Shown: positions 35,832 through 45,610 of the stretch, piece after piece | How the letters are laid out: each line of letters starts with the position of its first letter | Numbering within the stretch: position 1 is the stretch's first letter | DNA from: Methylotetracoccus oryzae | Lineage (GTDB): Bacteria > Pseudomonadota > Gammaproteobacteria > Methylococcales > Methylococcaceae | Direction: 5' to 3' | Length of the DNA stretch: 64,000 bases | NCBI RefSeq assembly: GCF_006175985.1 | Contig: NZ_SRSH01000013.1 | Span: forward strand, 1-64,000 | Position numbers and translations under genes: made by a program | The notes under the pieces: model-generated | Database searches by the model: none | What the model saw: the letters and a program-made list of their open reading frames with translations, nothing else | Told to the model about the DNA's origin: nothing

Positions 35832-36182
35832 GTGAAACAGTCTCCTCCCATCCAGACCTGGTTGCGTGATGGACCGCGCCCCGCAAATGCGAGTTGCAAG
35901 GGCGGAGACATCGACCGTTACTCCTTTCTTTCGTGGGCGACCATATTGTTGGGGATGTCCGTTTTGGCTTTTCATGCAGCGGGATTGAACGACACGCGGC
36001 AGACCTCGGCCTCGTGCCAAGTGACCCTTAATGGACTGGGCACCTTGTTTGCCTGCCCGGAATCGGACCATTCGGCTGCCAGGGCCAGGGTCGCGCTCGA
36101 TACAACCCCGCCGATGGCCAACTTCAGCGTCGCAACACGGATGGCAGCAGACAGCCGTTCCGCCACAGGACCCTCGCCCTGA
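35832..36182 (+). CDS. Possible small membrane protein, uncertain
   Basis: A GTG-initiated frame of 116 residues (opening KQSPPIQTWLRDGP) with one clear hydrophobic segment at about residues 33-54 (SFLSWATILLGMSVLAFHAA) and two cysteines in the outer part. CAGGAAT precedes the start. Base composition by codon position is not convincing and no family is recognised, so this may not be a gene. Confidence 0.35.
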   Translation: MKQSPPIQTWLRDGPRPANASCKGGDIDRYSFLSWATILLGMSVLAFHAAGLNDTRQTSASCQVTLNGLGTLFACPESDHSAARARVALDTTPPMANFSVATRMAADSRSATGPSP

Positions 36183-36317
36183 GTCGCGCGCACTCGGCGC
36201 CGCTTGCGCTCCTGCAATCCTCGCCCAATCGAACGCTCAACAAATGGCGCTCCTGGCTTTGATCAAACCCGATTCCATCCCCCCGTCGCAGGAAATCCTG
36301 AATAGCTCAGAGCCACG

Positions 36318-36788
36318 CTAAGGCTCGCGGTCGACAGCGCCGGAATGAGGCTCCGTGACCGACAGTTCGCCCGGCTTACCAAATCCCGCCCGGGTAGCGT
36401 CAGCCAGCGTGTACTTGTCCAGCACAGCCATGAACGACCGGCGCGCCTCATGCAAAGCCGCCTTCAGGAAACAGCCCCGGACTATCCGGCATTGATTTGT
36501 CTTCAGATCGAAACATTCCACCAGATCCATGTGCGGCTCGGTCAGTCGCACCACATCACCGAGACCAATGGTGTGGGGTGGCCGGGCCAGCTGGATGCCG
36601 CCTCCCTTGCCGCGAGTCGTGATGATCAACCCCTGCTGGGCGAGATTGTGCACGACCTTGACCAGATGATGGCGCGAGATGCCGTGGTGATCGGCAATCT
36701 CCGGAACAGTCGCCATTCCGGGGCCCGGCAGGCGGGTCAGGTAGATCAGCACTCGCAGCGAGTAATCCGTGAATTGCGTAAGCTGCAT
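36318..36788 (-). CDS. Rrf2 family regulator, NsrR-like
   Basis: A 156-residue Rrf2 regulator. The winged helix lies at about 1-65 (LTQFTDYSLRVLIYLTRLPG, ISRHHLVKVVHNLAQQGLII, RGKGGGIQLAR). The iron-sulfur cysteines are C92, C100 and C106 (ECFDLKTNQCRIVRGCFLKA), matching the cluster loop of NsrR, the nitric-oxide sensor that represses NO-detoxification genes. The GKGGG loop and the Y-T-L-A-D tail also fit NsrR. GGAG lies 10 bases before the ATG. No hmp, nor or nirK-type target is adjacent, so the assignment to NO sensing rests on the sequence alone. Confidence 0.85.
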   Translation of the reverse strand: MQLTQFTDYSLRVLIYLTRLPGPGMATVPEIADHHGISRHHLVKVVHNLAQQGLIITTRGKGGGIQLARPPHTIGLGDVVRLTEPHMDLVECFDLKTNQCRIVRGCFLKAALHEARRSFMAVLDKYTLADATRAGFGKPGELSVTEPHSGAVDREP

Positions 36789-37546
36789 CCTGCGTACTCC
36801 TTAAATCTCCCCGTGAGTCAAGCGATCGGACAGACAACCATTGAAAAGTCGCAGCGCGGCTTTTAAGTTACATCTCACATGACTGTTTGATACGAAAACG
36901 CCGACGCAGATAAAGGCGCGTAACGGTTCACGCCCCCCTCGTGGGAGCGGGCGGGGAAGCCGAGACACGCCGTGAATCCGTCCCTGGAGGCTAGCCTGCG
37001 GGTTCCCTCCCGCAGACGGTCTCGCCCTCCCGGCCCGCCCCCACTACCCAGCGTGATGGGTGGTGATTGGTCCCTAAGGGCACAGCGGTGTCGGAACTTG
37101 TATGCCGGATCGATTTTAACTGTGCGCCGGCCAACATGACAGCGAATACGCCGAGCGACTGGTGGAACGAGTCACATCGGTCCCTGCACGAACAGCCGGA
37201 CGGTGAGGCAGCCGTCGACATCTTCAGGCAAATCCCTCGGCACGGGCATCTGGCGCCTCATGCACACCCTGTCGCAGTTCGGGCTTTACGCCCCCGGGAT
37301 GCCATCGCACGCTTGCCGCGCCCCCCTCGCCTTCTTCGGCGCCTATGCGACGATCAGAAGGCTCGGTCTTCGACATCGCGATCCAGAAGTGGCGAGGTAA
37401 TGCCTGAATGCGCGTAAACCGGCTGTCTTGGCTTCGCGAGAAAACACCGGGGGAAGGGAAAGCGCCGCGCCGCGTCACATCGACGACCGCCCAGCGACAC
37501 GGAGTATCCAGAGCCGAGGGCGCGCCTGGTGTTGCGATGCCCCGGA
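36789..37546. other. Intergenic stretch, 758 bp, with palindromic repeat copy C
   Basis: The first 100 bp is the NsrR-like gene's promoter region; the string AGATGTAACTT (minus strand) there resembles half of an NsrR operator but is not a clean palindrome. The palindromic repeat occupies 36944-37040. From 37041 to 37546 the frames are short and proline/arginine-rich; no gene is supported. Confidence 0.45.
36944..37040 (-). repeat. Palindromic intergenic repeat, copy C (inverted, diverged)
   Basis: On the minus strand it matches copies A and B: GACCGTCTGCGGGAGGGA, then the CCCGCAG arm, CCAGGGA, ATTCACGGCGTGTCTCGG and GGAGCGG at the other end. The outer arms are more diverged (GGGCGGGCCGGGAGGGCGAG in place of the A/B left arm), but still pair with each other. 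About 97 bp. Shows that the element is dispersed across at least 36 kb and is not just a local duplication. Confidence 0.75.
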
Positions 37547-38377
37547 TCACACAGCGCCGGTTGCCCTGAGATGGGCCGGCACAAGCTCCAGAGCCTTCTG
37601 GTAAATCGGCTGGCAAAGCGCTTCGATCCGGCCCTTCTCGTCCGCCGAGAACTGTTGGGCCTTGCTGACGCTGCCCGGGTTCAGTAAGTCGGCATACTTC
37701 TCGTTGTAAGGGAGATTGATGAACTGGTAAAGACGTGGAAGTATCCGGGATTTGTCCAGCACGAGGTGATCATAATCGACGACTGCGAGTGTCTCCGGCC
37801 CCAGTTTCTCCATCAGCTCAAATACATGCATGGTCTTTCCGATATAGGCATAGCATGCCCGATCGATCCGGGAAACCACTCCGGGAATCCAAGCGGACAG
37901 CGTCTTTTTTATCCCATCCTCCATGCACTTCCGACCGCTTGCCAGAAACAGGTCATTTAATGCGAAATCCTTCCAATTGTGCGTCATCGAATAAATGACG
38001 GAAAGAGGATTGCGAATAACCCAAATCATCTTGAATCGCAGATCCGGACCGAAGTACTCATGGTAGCATTCATTGACATAAGTCGTCTGAAAACAATAAC
38101 GACCATTGGGCTCATGAGGCACAATACCCGCCAGTATCAATGCTGCGTCCAACTCCCCATGCTTGCTGACATAGTAGTTAACCATCCCATCGCTCTGAGT
38201 CAGTACATTCGCCAGAGCCGTCGTACCCGAGCGTTGGCACCCCGAGATGAGAACCGATTCAGGAAACTCTGGCAGCCTCTTCAGAAACGCGCAGCCAAGC
38301 GGGCGGACATGTCTATTGAAGCTTTTCCAGCTAGTTATGCGGTCAGCGGATGGGAGTTTGATTACATCATGAGCCAT
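37547..38377 (-). CDS. Sulfotransferase family protein
   Basis: A 276-residue cytoplasmic enzyme. The 5'-phosphosulfate loop for PAPS is LISGCQRSGTTALANVL (about residues 42-58), and the 3'-phosphate motif is IWVIRNPLSVIYSMTHNW at about 117-134. These are the two PAPS-binding signatures of the Sulfotransfer_1/3 families. Bacterial members sulfate glycans or small molecules. Codons are less GC-rich than in neighbours, suggesting lateral gain. It is isolated between long non-coding stretches; the flippase and transferases in the window are far away, so the acceptor is unknown. Confidence 0.85.
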   Translation of the reverse strand: MAHDVIKLPSADRITSWKSFNRHVRPLGCAFLKRLPEFPESVLISGCQRSGTTALANVLTQSDGMVNYYVSKHGELDAALILAGIVPHEPNGRYCFQTTYVNECYHEYFGPDLRFKMIWVIRNPLSVIYSMTHNWKDFALNDLFLASGRKCMEDGIKKTLSAWIPGVVSRIDRACYAYIGKTMHVFELMEKLGPETLAVVDYDHLVLDKSRILPRLYQFINLPYNEKYADLLNPGSVSKAQQFSADEKGRIEALCQPIYQKALELVPAHLRATGAV

Positions 38378-39676
38378 ACAAGCCTCTTGGTTTGTCTTTA
38401 TGCTTGGTGGGGACAGGTATTGTCTTTTTTCGCCGATCGCTCTGAAAGAAAGACGGCATCAGCGGGTGCTTCAGAAGATTTTAGATTCGCGAACGACACA
38501 TTCAGATCGCGTTTCAAGTAGGTGGGCGAAAACCACATCGACAGTACCACATATCGTGCAGCGCTTTCCAGACATACAGAGCGCACACCCGGACTTTCCG
38601 CCACGCGATCAGCGTAGCGATGCACACTATTTCCATGACCCGCGCGCATCCCATTACCCGCCAGCCACGAATGCCGGGCGATCGGCGATGGCAATTCCGG
38701 AATCCGTCGCCGCGCCAAGCACTCGAGGCTCTGCCGAAAAGGGCGCATCGCCGAAAGTCTCGGAACGAGATGGATGTGCTAAGGCGCATACCCTCACCAG
38801 CGGTCCGGAATCCCTTGTGATCGACGACCAGTGGGTGCGATAGGCTCATCCGACACGAACAGCATCCGTGCGACACGGTGCAGGTTGGCCTGGAATGCAG
38901 GAAGCACGCACCAGACGCGACTCTCGGAGCTGAATCGGGTGCAGCCGGGAATGCTAGCACAAGCGCAGTTTTCCGCTGGTGTTGCTTGCGCTGCGAGTCG
39001 CAGACGTATGCAGAACAGCCGGGTTCCGCCAGTATCGGCCAGCGTAATCGAACCTGCGAGCGCCAACCTGACAGGAGTCCCGCAAACTGCGGCCCATAGA
39101 GGTGATCCGACGCACCATCGTAAAGCACGGCAGCCCCCATCTCGCAGCGGCGAAACCACCGGGCCCCGCCGACGGGTCCTACCGAGACTCAACCGGCCAA
39201 GGCCCGGAACGCCGAATCGGCCTGTGCATCCCCAGCGGCTCTCCATCATTTGGCGGCGCGACACACAGCCGCTCTCCGCTTCCGAGCGCGGCAATCGCCA
39301 CGACGGAACCGTCCTAACTCCCGGTACACAGGAACAAGCGCATGACTTAAGAAAGTCCATTCTTTGAGCTTGGCCATCCAGGCAAGATATAGAGGCCGCG
39401 GTGAATTAGGGGCTCCGCCTTCGACCGCAATAATTGGTATGTGTTTTGCTTCGACACTCAGACGGACTGCGCATGAAGCTGTGCTTCGGCTACAGCTTAT
39501 TGGCAGTTCGACATAACCCGTTAGAATGGGAGACGCTCGAGTCTCGTGTGCAAGGGTGGGCCTGCCAAGGCCGATCCGCAGCGGGGTGGCGTTCGTTCCG
39601 GCTCATGACCCTTGATGCAATGCCAATGCATCGTCGCCGGGTAGGTGTTTACCTCGCAAGAGATAAGGAGAACCGT
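38378..39676. other. Unassigned 1.3-kb stretch
   Basis: The longest stretch without a supported gene. Several frames of 140-210 codons are open on both strands, but they are rich in Arg, Ser, Cys and Trp, lack ribosome sites and overlap each other. Nothing matches a family I know. It may be decayed coding DNA. GGAG at about 39667 belongs to the next gene. Confidence 0.4.
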
Positions 39677-40870
39677 GTGTATTCAAAATCTGCCAAGTCT
39701 TTGGTTTTCAAAGCGCTGTCATTGATATTTCTCGGCCTGTCCCTGACTGCCATCGCGGATGGCGCCGCCGCAGCCGACGTCTTCGGCACGATGTCGACTG
39801 CCGGCACCGGCACCCGGCCACACTCCGTTCGCGCCGGTGATGTCAATGGCGACGGCAATATGGACATCGTCGTCGCGAACTGCCGCGGCAACAACGTCAG
39901 CGTATTGCTCGGGAATGGGAATGGTAGCGTCCGACCGAAGCGGGATTTCAGCGTTGGCCAGTGTCCCAAGACCGCGGAGCTGGGCGACGTGAACGGCGAC
40001 GGCGCCCTCGATCTCATTACCGCCAACCAGAACTCGCAAAACTTGAGCGTACGGCTCGGCAACGGGGATGGCACGTTCGGAACGACCGCCAGCTACGCGA
40101 CAGCCGTGCTGAAACCCCATGAAGGCGCGGTCGGCGACGTTAACCGGGATGGCAAGCTCGATCTGGTGATCGTCGGCAACTCTTCCTATGTCGGTGTCCG
40201 GCGGGGCCTGGGAAACGGGACCTTCGCGGCCACGGAAAGAACCTACGCGACCGGCAATACCTTGCGCTCTGTCACCATCGCCGATCTGGATAACGACGGG
40301 TACAAGGACATCATCACCGGCAACAAAGGGAGTTCCAGCGTCAGTGTGCTGCTCAACAACCGTGCGGGCGGCTTTCGACCGCAAGTCCAATATGCTGCAG
40401 GTGGCCCCGTTCATTCCGTCCGGGCTGGAGACCTCAACCACGACGGACTGCTCGACCTCGTAACTGCCAACCACGCCAAAGACACCATCAGCGTGCTGCT
40501 TGCTAAATCCCCGGGTACTTACGCAAAAGCGGTGATCTACCCGGCGGGTGTTTTGCCCGTGTCCATTTTCCTGTCCGATGTCGACATGGACGGTAACCTG
40601 GATGTCCTGGTGGGGAACGGTAACGACAACTATCCGGAGTTGGTCAACCTCGGTGCGGGCAACGCCGTCAGCGTCTTCCACGGCATAGGAAACGGGACGC
40701 TGAGACCCAAGGACGATTATCCCGTGGGCCAGTCTCCCTGGTCGGTCATCGCCGCAGACCTGAACTGTGACGATGCGCCCGATCTACTGGCGGCAAACTA
40801 CTGGAATGCCAATATCTCGATTGGGCTTAACACGCTGGGCTCGGCAGTGACCTGCCCCTCCGCTCCCTGA
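39677..40870 (+). CDS. FG-GAP/VCBS-repeat exported protein
   Basis: A 397-residue exported protein. The GTG start follows AAGGAG by 6 bases and gives a signal peptide (about 1-35, SLVFKALSLIFLGLSLTAIA) cleaved near GAAAADVF. The mature chain is at least six to seven repeats of about 50 residues, each with a calcium-binding loop of the D-x-N-x-D-G-x-x-D type: DVNGDGNMDIV, DVNGDGALDLI, DVNRDGKLDLV, DLDNDGYKDII, DLNHDGLLDLV, DVDMDGNLDVL. This forms an integrin-alpha-like beta-propeller. Expected outside the cytoplasm, probably binding surfaces or glycans. In-frame codons upstream of the GTG are not needed. Confidence 0.88.
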   Translation: MYSKSAKSLVFKALSLIFLGLSLTAIADGAAAADVFGTMSTAGTGTRPHSVRAGDVNGDGNMDIVVANCRGNNVSVLLGNGNGSVRPKRDFSVGQCPKTAELGDVNGDGALDLITANQNSQNLSVRLGNGDGTFGTTASYATAVLKPHEGAVGDVNRDGKLDLVIVGNSSYVGVRRGLGNGTFAATERTYATGNTLRSVTIADLDNDGYKDIITGNKGSSSVSVLLNNRAGGFRPQVQYAAGGPVHSVRAGDLNHDGLLDLVTANHAKDTISVLLAKSPGTYAKAVIYPAGVLPVSIFLSDVDMDGNLDVLVGNGNDNYPELVNLGAGNAVSVFHGIGNGTLRPKDDYPVGQSPWSVIAADLNCDDAPDLLAANYWNANISIGLNTLGSAVTCPSAP

Positions 40871-41158
40871 GGCGAAGCGCCAGCACACTTCACATGCGGT
40901 CGGTCCGTCCGGGTCGCGGGTCATGCGGCCCTGATCCGCGACCTTTGGTCGAGCTGATCGCGTCGCCCACGGGCTCTCCCAGATCCAGGAAAGTGCGCTT
41001 CAGCAGAAGGGCTGGCCGTCCATCAATGGGAACTCGTTGGCAGACTCGCGCCGTCGAGATTTTGTTCTCACCGCATCGGACTTCGGTTTCGGCGCTTGGC
41101 TCGGCCGCGACCTGTTGCGCCTTTCCGCAGGCAGGCAGCGACAACCCGGTTTCGCCGC

Positions 41159-41833
41159 TCAGATCAGCCCATTTTCGGCAAACGAATAGGCCTGTCCCTC
41201 GCCGATGATGAAGTGGTCCAATACCCGGACGTCGATAAGGCCAAGCGCCTGTTTCAATCGCTGCGTGATGTGCCGGTCGGCCTCGCTGGGTTCGGCGACA
41301 CCGGACGGATGATTGTGAGCGAAGATCACTGCCGCGCAATTCACGTTCAGGGCTCGCTTGACGACTTCCCGCGGATAGACACTCGCGCCGTCGATGGTCC
41401 CGGTAAACAGTTCTTCGTAGAGCAGAACGCGGTGCTGATTGTCCAGGAACAGGCACGCGAACACCTCATGGCCGTATTCCCGCAATCGGGACGCGAGATA
41501 CTGCCGGGTCGCCTGCGGACTGGTCATGACATCCTCGCGACGCAGAACCTCTTCCAGGTGGCGGCGCCCCATTTCCAGCACGGCCTGCAATTGCGCGTAC
41601 TTCGCCGCCCCGAGTCCCGGGCTGCAAGCGAAGCGTGGCAAGTCGGCCGCCATCAGGGCACGTAGCGAGCCGTACTCGCTGAGGAGATCGCGCGCGAGAT
41701 CGACGGCGGTCTTTCCTTTCACGCCGGTGCGCAGGAAAATTGCCAGCAGCTCGGCATCGGACAAGGCGCCCGGCCCCTTGGCCAGCAACTTTTCACGAGG
41801 CCGCTCCTCGGAAGGCCATTCAGTGATGCGCAT
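41159..41833 (-). CDS. radC: RadC family protein (JAB/MPN domain)
   Basis: A 224-residue RadC protein. An N-terminal helix-hairpin-helix part (about 1-95) is followed by the JAMM metalloprotease-like domain with the motif E-x(n)-H-N-H-P-S-G-x(9)-[19 protein letters not shown] at about 170-187. Despite the name, a DNA repair role is not proven. It is divergent from coaBC, the same arrangement as in E. coli and many gammaproteobacteria, which supports a chromosomal housekeeping locus. Confidence 0.95.
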   Translation of the reverse strand: MRITEWPSEERPREKLLAKGPGALSDAELLAIFLRTGVKGKTAVDLARDLLSEYGSLRALMAADLPRFACSPGLGAAKYAQLQAVLEMGRRHLEEVLRREDVMTSPQATRQYLASRLREYGHEVFACLFLDNQHRVLLYEELFTGTIDGASVYPREVVKRALNVNCAAVIFAHNHPSGVAEPSEADRHITQRLKQALGLIDVRVLDHFIIGEGQAYSFAENGLI

Positions 41834-41938
41834 GACCGCCTCGACTCACTCACAGGGAATTGGAACCAAAAGCATAGGCGGGGCCCACGCACCCTGCCAC
41901 GACTCCCAACCTCCGATGTCCCAAGCAAACCGTCCATT

Positions 41939-43141
41939 GTGACCACTCTCAAGAATCGACGCATCCTCCTCGGCGTGACCGGTGGTATCGCCGCCTACAA
42001 GGCGGCGGAATTGACGCGTTTGTTGTTGCAGCAGGGCGCGACCGTGCGCGTCGTGATGACCAGCGCAGCGACAGACTTCGTGGCGCCGTTGACGTTTCAA
42101 GCGCTATCGGGCAATCCGGTGCACGTCGAATTGCTAGATCCGGCAACGGAATCGGCGATGGGCCATATCGAACTGGCGCGCTGGCCCGAATTGATACTGA
42201 TCGCACCGGCCACCGCCGATTTCATCGCGAAGATGCGCATCGGGCTCGCGGACGATCTGCTGACGACGCTGTGCCTTGCGGCGGAGGGCCGTATCGCGGT
42301 GGCACCCGCAATGAACCGCGCGATGTGGGATCATCCCGCGACCCGCGATAATGTGTCGGTGCTCGCGGCACGGGGCGTCGTCTTGCTGGGCCCGGGGTCC
42401 GGAGCCCAGGCCTGCGGCGAAACCGGCCCGGGACGCATGCTGGAACCGGCCGAGATCACTGCCGGGGTATCCTGCCTGCTGGCTCGCGGCCGACTCGCGG
42501 CCCGGCGGGTCCTGATCAGTGCGGGCCCGACGCGGGAGCCCATCGATCCGGTGCGCTTCATCAGCAACCGCAGTTCCGGCAAGATGGGCTACGCCCTGGC
42601 TGAGGCAGCGGGGCGGGCGGGCGCTGCGGTGACCTTGGTCAGCGGACCGACCGTACTGCCGGTTCCGGCAGTAGCCGAGTACGTGCCGGTCGAGACCGCC
42701 GCGCAGATGGCCTCAGCAATTCTCGAACGCGCACCAAGCCATGACATTTATATCGGCGCCGCGGCGATCGCCGACTATCGCCCCGTCGTGACCGAGTCGG
42801 GAAAGATCAAGAAAGATCAGGAGGCGATGAGCTTGCAACTGACGCGCACGCAGGACGTTCTCGCGACCCTGGGGGGCAGCGGCTCCCGACCCTTCCTGGT
42901 CGGCTTCGCAGCTGAAACCGATCGGCTCGAAGAGCACGCGCGCAGCAAACTTGCCGCCAAACACCTCGACATGATTGCAGCGAATTGGGTCGGCGGAACC
43001 GCTGGCGGCTTCGACCGTGACGAGAACGCGCTCCATGTCTTCTGGGCGGACGGCGAGCATCATCTGCCCATGGCACCGAAGCAACGCATCGCCGAACAAC
43101 TGATCGACCTGATTGCCGACCGCTACGATGAAAAAAATTGA
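41939..43141 (+). CDS. coaBC: Bifunctional phosphopantothenoylcysteine decarboxylase / phosphopantothenate-cysteine ligase
   Basis: Two consecutive steps of coenzyme A synthesis: ligation of cysteine to phosphopantothenate (CoaB) and decarboxylation (CoaC). 400 residues. The CoaC flavoprotein domain (1-190) opens with [20 protein letters not shown] and has [20 protein letters not shown] and [14 protein letters not shown]. The CoaB domain (about 190-400) begins [20 protein letters not shown], followed by [19 protein letters not shown] start. Its last 14 bases overlap dut, so the two are coupled. Confidence 0.96.
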   Translation: MTTLKNRRILLGVTGGIAAYKAAELTRLLLQQGATVRVVMTSAATDFVAPLTFQALSGNPVHVELLDPATESAMGHIELARWPELILIAPATADFIAKMRIGLADDLLTTLCLAAEGRIAVAPAMNRAMWDHPATRDNVSVLAARGVVLLGPGSGAQACGETGPGRMLEPAEITAGVSCLLARGRLAARRVLISAGPTREPIDPVRFISNRSSGKMGYALAEAAGRAGAAVTLVSGPTVLPVPAVAEYVPVETAAQMASAILERAPSHDIYIGAAAIADYRPVVTESGKIKKDQEAMSLQLTRTQDVLATLGGSGSRPFLVGFAAETDRLEEHARSKLAAKHLDMIAANWVGGTAGGFDRDENALHVFWADGEHHLPMAPKQRIAEQLIDLIADRYDEKN

Positions 43142-43583
43142 GATTAAAGTGCTCGATCAACGTCTGGGCCGCGAGATACCGCTGCCGCACTACGCCACGG
43201 ATGGGTCCGCCGGACTCGATCTTCGGGCCTGCCTCGATGCTCCGCTGATAATCGAACCCGGCGCCGCAGAGCTAATCCCAACCGGCTTTGCAATCCATAT
43301 CGACGACTCACATCTGGCCGCCGTCATCCTGCCTCGATCGGGGCTGGGACACCGTCACGGCATTGTGCTGGGCAATCTGGTCGGGCTGATTGACTCGGAT
43401 TACCAGGGGCAGATCTTCGTTTCGTGCTGGAACCGCGGCAACGACGCCTTCGAGATCGGCATCGGCGAGCGCATCGCCCAGATGGTCTTCGTGCCAATCA
43501 CTCAGGTTGCATTCGAACAGGTCGAAGACTTCGAGCCGACCGAGCGCGCTCACGGTGGTTTCGGGCATACCGGTCGCCGTTGA
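43128..43583 (+). CDS. dut: dUTP diphosphatase
   Basis: Converts dUTP to dUMP and pyrophosphate, keeping uracil out of DNA and supplying thymidylate precursor. 151 residues, trimeric type. Motif [14 protein letters not shown], motif [12 protein letters not shown], motif [13 protein letters not shown], motif [12 protein letters not shown], and motif V in the tail, [12 protein letters not shown]. Normal length. Starts inside the end of coaBC; coaBC-dut order is the classical gammaproteobacterial one. Confidence 0.96.
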   Translation: MKKIEIKVLDQRLGREIPLPHYATDGSAGLDLRACLDAPLIIEPGAAELIPTGFAIHIDDSHLAAVILPRSGLGHRHGIVLGNLVGLIDSDYQGQIFVSCWNRGNDAFEIGIGERIAQMVFVPITQVAFEQVEDFEPTERAHGGFGHTGRR

Positions 43584-43722
43584 GCCCCCCCGCAGCGGAA
43601 CTTCTGGCGACCCACCGCTGTCTGTGACTTGCAGCGCAGAGTAGCCGGACACTCTCGGCCGTGCACGGCGCTGCCAATCGTCGACGAAACTTACGTCACC
43701 CCATTACCCCGGGTCCATTCCG

Positions 43723-43866
43723 ATGAACATCGTGATCGTTATGCTGATCGTCACCGCGGCCCTGATCGTCGCTTCCCTGGCGGGTATCGTTTGGTTCGCG
43801 TATCCGCGAGGCGGACTGCGGTTCTCCAAACCCTTCAACCGTACGATCGGACGGTCCGAATGGTAG
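43723..43866 (+). CDS. Small single-span membrane protein, 47 residues
   Basis: An ATG frame encoding 47 residues: one strong hydrophobic helix (residues 2-27, IVIVMLIVTAALIVASLAGI then VWFAYP) and a basic tail ending KPFNRTIGRSEW. Inner-membrane protein with the tail probably inside. The size is below most gene-calling limits. It lies 139 bp after dut on the same strand. There is no clear ribosome site, which lowers confidence; no family recognised (the ccoS family is similar in size but the sequence does not convince). Confidence 0.5.
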   Translation: MNIVIVMLIVTAALIVASLAGIVWFAYPRGGLRFSKPFNRTIGRSEW

Positions 43867-43961
43867 CAGCGCCCGACCAGTGGCCAGTAACGTTCGGCAA
43901 CGCCGCATCGCGTTCATGACCCGCGACCCTTCCTGACCGCGGGCCTGGCCCCCGCAAGGGA

Positions 43962-45209
43962 TCAGTCAGCCAACGCTTCCTGGCCATCACTCACTTTCCA
44001 TCCGAGCGCTTGCAGCGCCTCACGCGCGCGCGGACTTACTCCGCCGGCCAGTTGGACTTCCTTGCCGCGTATATCGCTGAGGCTGGCGATGTGCCTGTCG
44101 AGCGCGGACGCGAGCGCCGCGTTCGCATCCGTCCACACCAAATAGTCCGTCGGGAAACAAAACAGAATCGCCCCATTCGCAAGACGCGCCGCGGCGTTCG
44201 TACCCACCGGCACGAAGCGTTCAATGCGTCCCTGCTTGGCGTGGAAGTTTGCGTACATCTCCGCTTGACGAGCCCGAAAGAATGCCACCTGGGCACTCCG
44301 CGCAAGCACTGCGAACTTGACGAAGTGGCCACGATCGGCGGTGCCGTCCATCCGGGCCAATGCCGCTACCAGCTTTGTCTGCTGGACCGGCGAATACACG
44401 GTATTGCCCAGGAACAGATCGGTCGCGTCCGCGGACACGCCCAGTTCGAGGAGCTTTTGGCGATTGGCCTTGCGGAGGTCAGACGGCGGGGTCTGCACCG
44501 GAATCCCTTCCAGCCAGTTGCTGGTCTTCGAGGCGGATACGAAAGCGCCAACACCACCGGGGATCGCGGCTGAAACCGCACTTGCAGCAAGTTTGCCACT
44601 GTAGCCCCACCAGGCGATCTCTTCGAGGCGCTTCTGCAACAGCGGATTCGTCGAATAAGGATCGACCCGGAACTCTGCCGCATACGCGCGCTTGGTCGAC
44701 GAAAACCCGATCGCATTCTCGAAGCGGCTGTCCTCGGCATCGCTTGGCGGGTCGCCCATCAGCGCGTCGCCCGCACGCTCGGCGACTTTGCCGAGACCGG
44801 TGAAGGCACCCTTCAGGGTTCCGACCGGATTCGTGACCAGCCCTTTCGCTCCCTGCAGCGCATCCTTCCCTCCCTGCTTGGCCTGCCGCGCCAACTGTTC
44901 CGTCGTGTCGACCTTCTGCATGGCGGCAAGCGCCCTCATCTCGTCGATGCGGATCCGGAGCTCCGCGGTCGAATCGGCGGTTACCCGACCGAACTTCGAT
45001 TCGACCGTGTAGTGATTCATGGTGCCGTCATTCCTGACCTTGGCAGCCAGATGATGATAGGGCCCTTTGACCAGGTTAGCCGGAAGAATGCGCGCAGCAT
45101 CGAAAGTCGGCGGAAGTTCGTAAGTCTCCGCAAAAACCCCCGACGCACCGACAGACAAGATGATGCTGACCAGCGCGATGCTCCGGCGGCTGCCCCAACG
45201 ATGTCCCAT
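43962..45209 (-). CDS. Exported protein of unknown function
   Basis: A 415-residue protein. The start at MGHRWGSRRSIALVSIILSV is fixed by GAGGAG 9 bases upstream; it gives a signal peptide cleaved after VFA. The mature protein begins ETYELPPTF. An alanine/glutamine/lysine-rich helix (about 95-160, including LARQAKQGGKDALQGAKGLV) precedes a small-residue-rich region (KLAASAVSAAIPGGVGAFVS at about 213-232) that could touch membrane. The C-terminal half is helical. No family recognised. Divergent from the secreted protein at 45611. Confidence 0.75.
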   Translation of the reverse strand: MGHRWGSRRSIALVSIILSVGASGVFAETYELPPTFDAARILPANLVKGPYHHLAAKVRNDGTMNHYTVESKFGRVTADSTAELRIRIDEMRALAAMQKVDTTEQLARQAKQGGKDALQGAKGLVTNPVGTLKGAFTGLGKVAERAGDALMGDPPSDAEDSRFENAIGFSSTKRAYAAEFRVDPYSTNPLLQKRLEEIAWWGYSGKLAASAVSAAIPGGVGAFVSASKTSNWLEGIPVQTPPSDLRKANRQKLLELGVSADATDLFLGNTVYSPVQQTKLVAALARMDGTADRGHFVKFAVLARSAQVAFFRARQAEMYANFHAKQGRIERFVPVGTNAAARLANGAILFCFPTDYLVWTDANAALASALDRHIASLSDIRGKEVQLAGGVSPRAREALQALGWKVSDGQEALAD

Positions 45210-45610
45210 TCTTCTTCTCCTCAATACAGTCCCGTCAGCCCCGCAGGCGCAGCGGCCAAGATTTTCCAAGATCGCTTGTCGGCCACCTTGCCGGCCCATG
45301 ATATCCAATTTCTCGCAGACGCTCGCGCGTGAGTGTGCGCGGATCATCGAGGGGGCGCACGGGAAATCGCGACATGGCTTGACACCCTGTTCCCTACCTA
45401 CCGCTTTGCAGTGCACACGGGAGCGGCTTTTGCCGCGAAAGCTGCGGCATAGTACACATGCCGCGCCGATACCAGACGCCTCAACGTGCCGCCGGCCCTG
45501 CCTGTCCGTGACTGGCCCAACATTTGCATTAGCGCATACGAGGGCTCACATCGGCCACGATCGCGCCCTCGGATTTACCTGGAGTACCAAATTCATCAAG
45601 GAGACACCGT
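45210..45610. other. Divergent promoter region, 401 bp
   Basis: Between two divergent exported-protein genes. No gene seen. AAGGAG at about 45599 is the ribosome site of the downstream gene. Confidence 0.4.

Noticed and set aside
38514..39140. 208-codon minus-strand frame in the unassigned stretch
   Set aside because: Cys/Arg/Trp-rich, no ribosome site, overlapped by equally long frames on the other strand; no family recognised.
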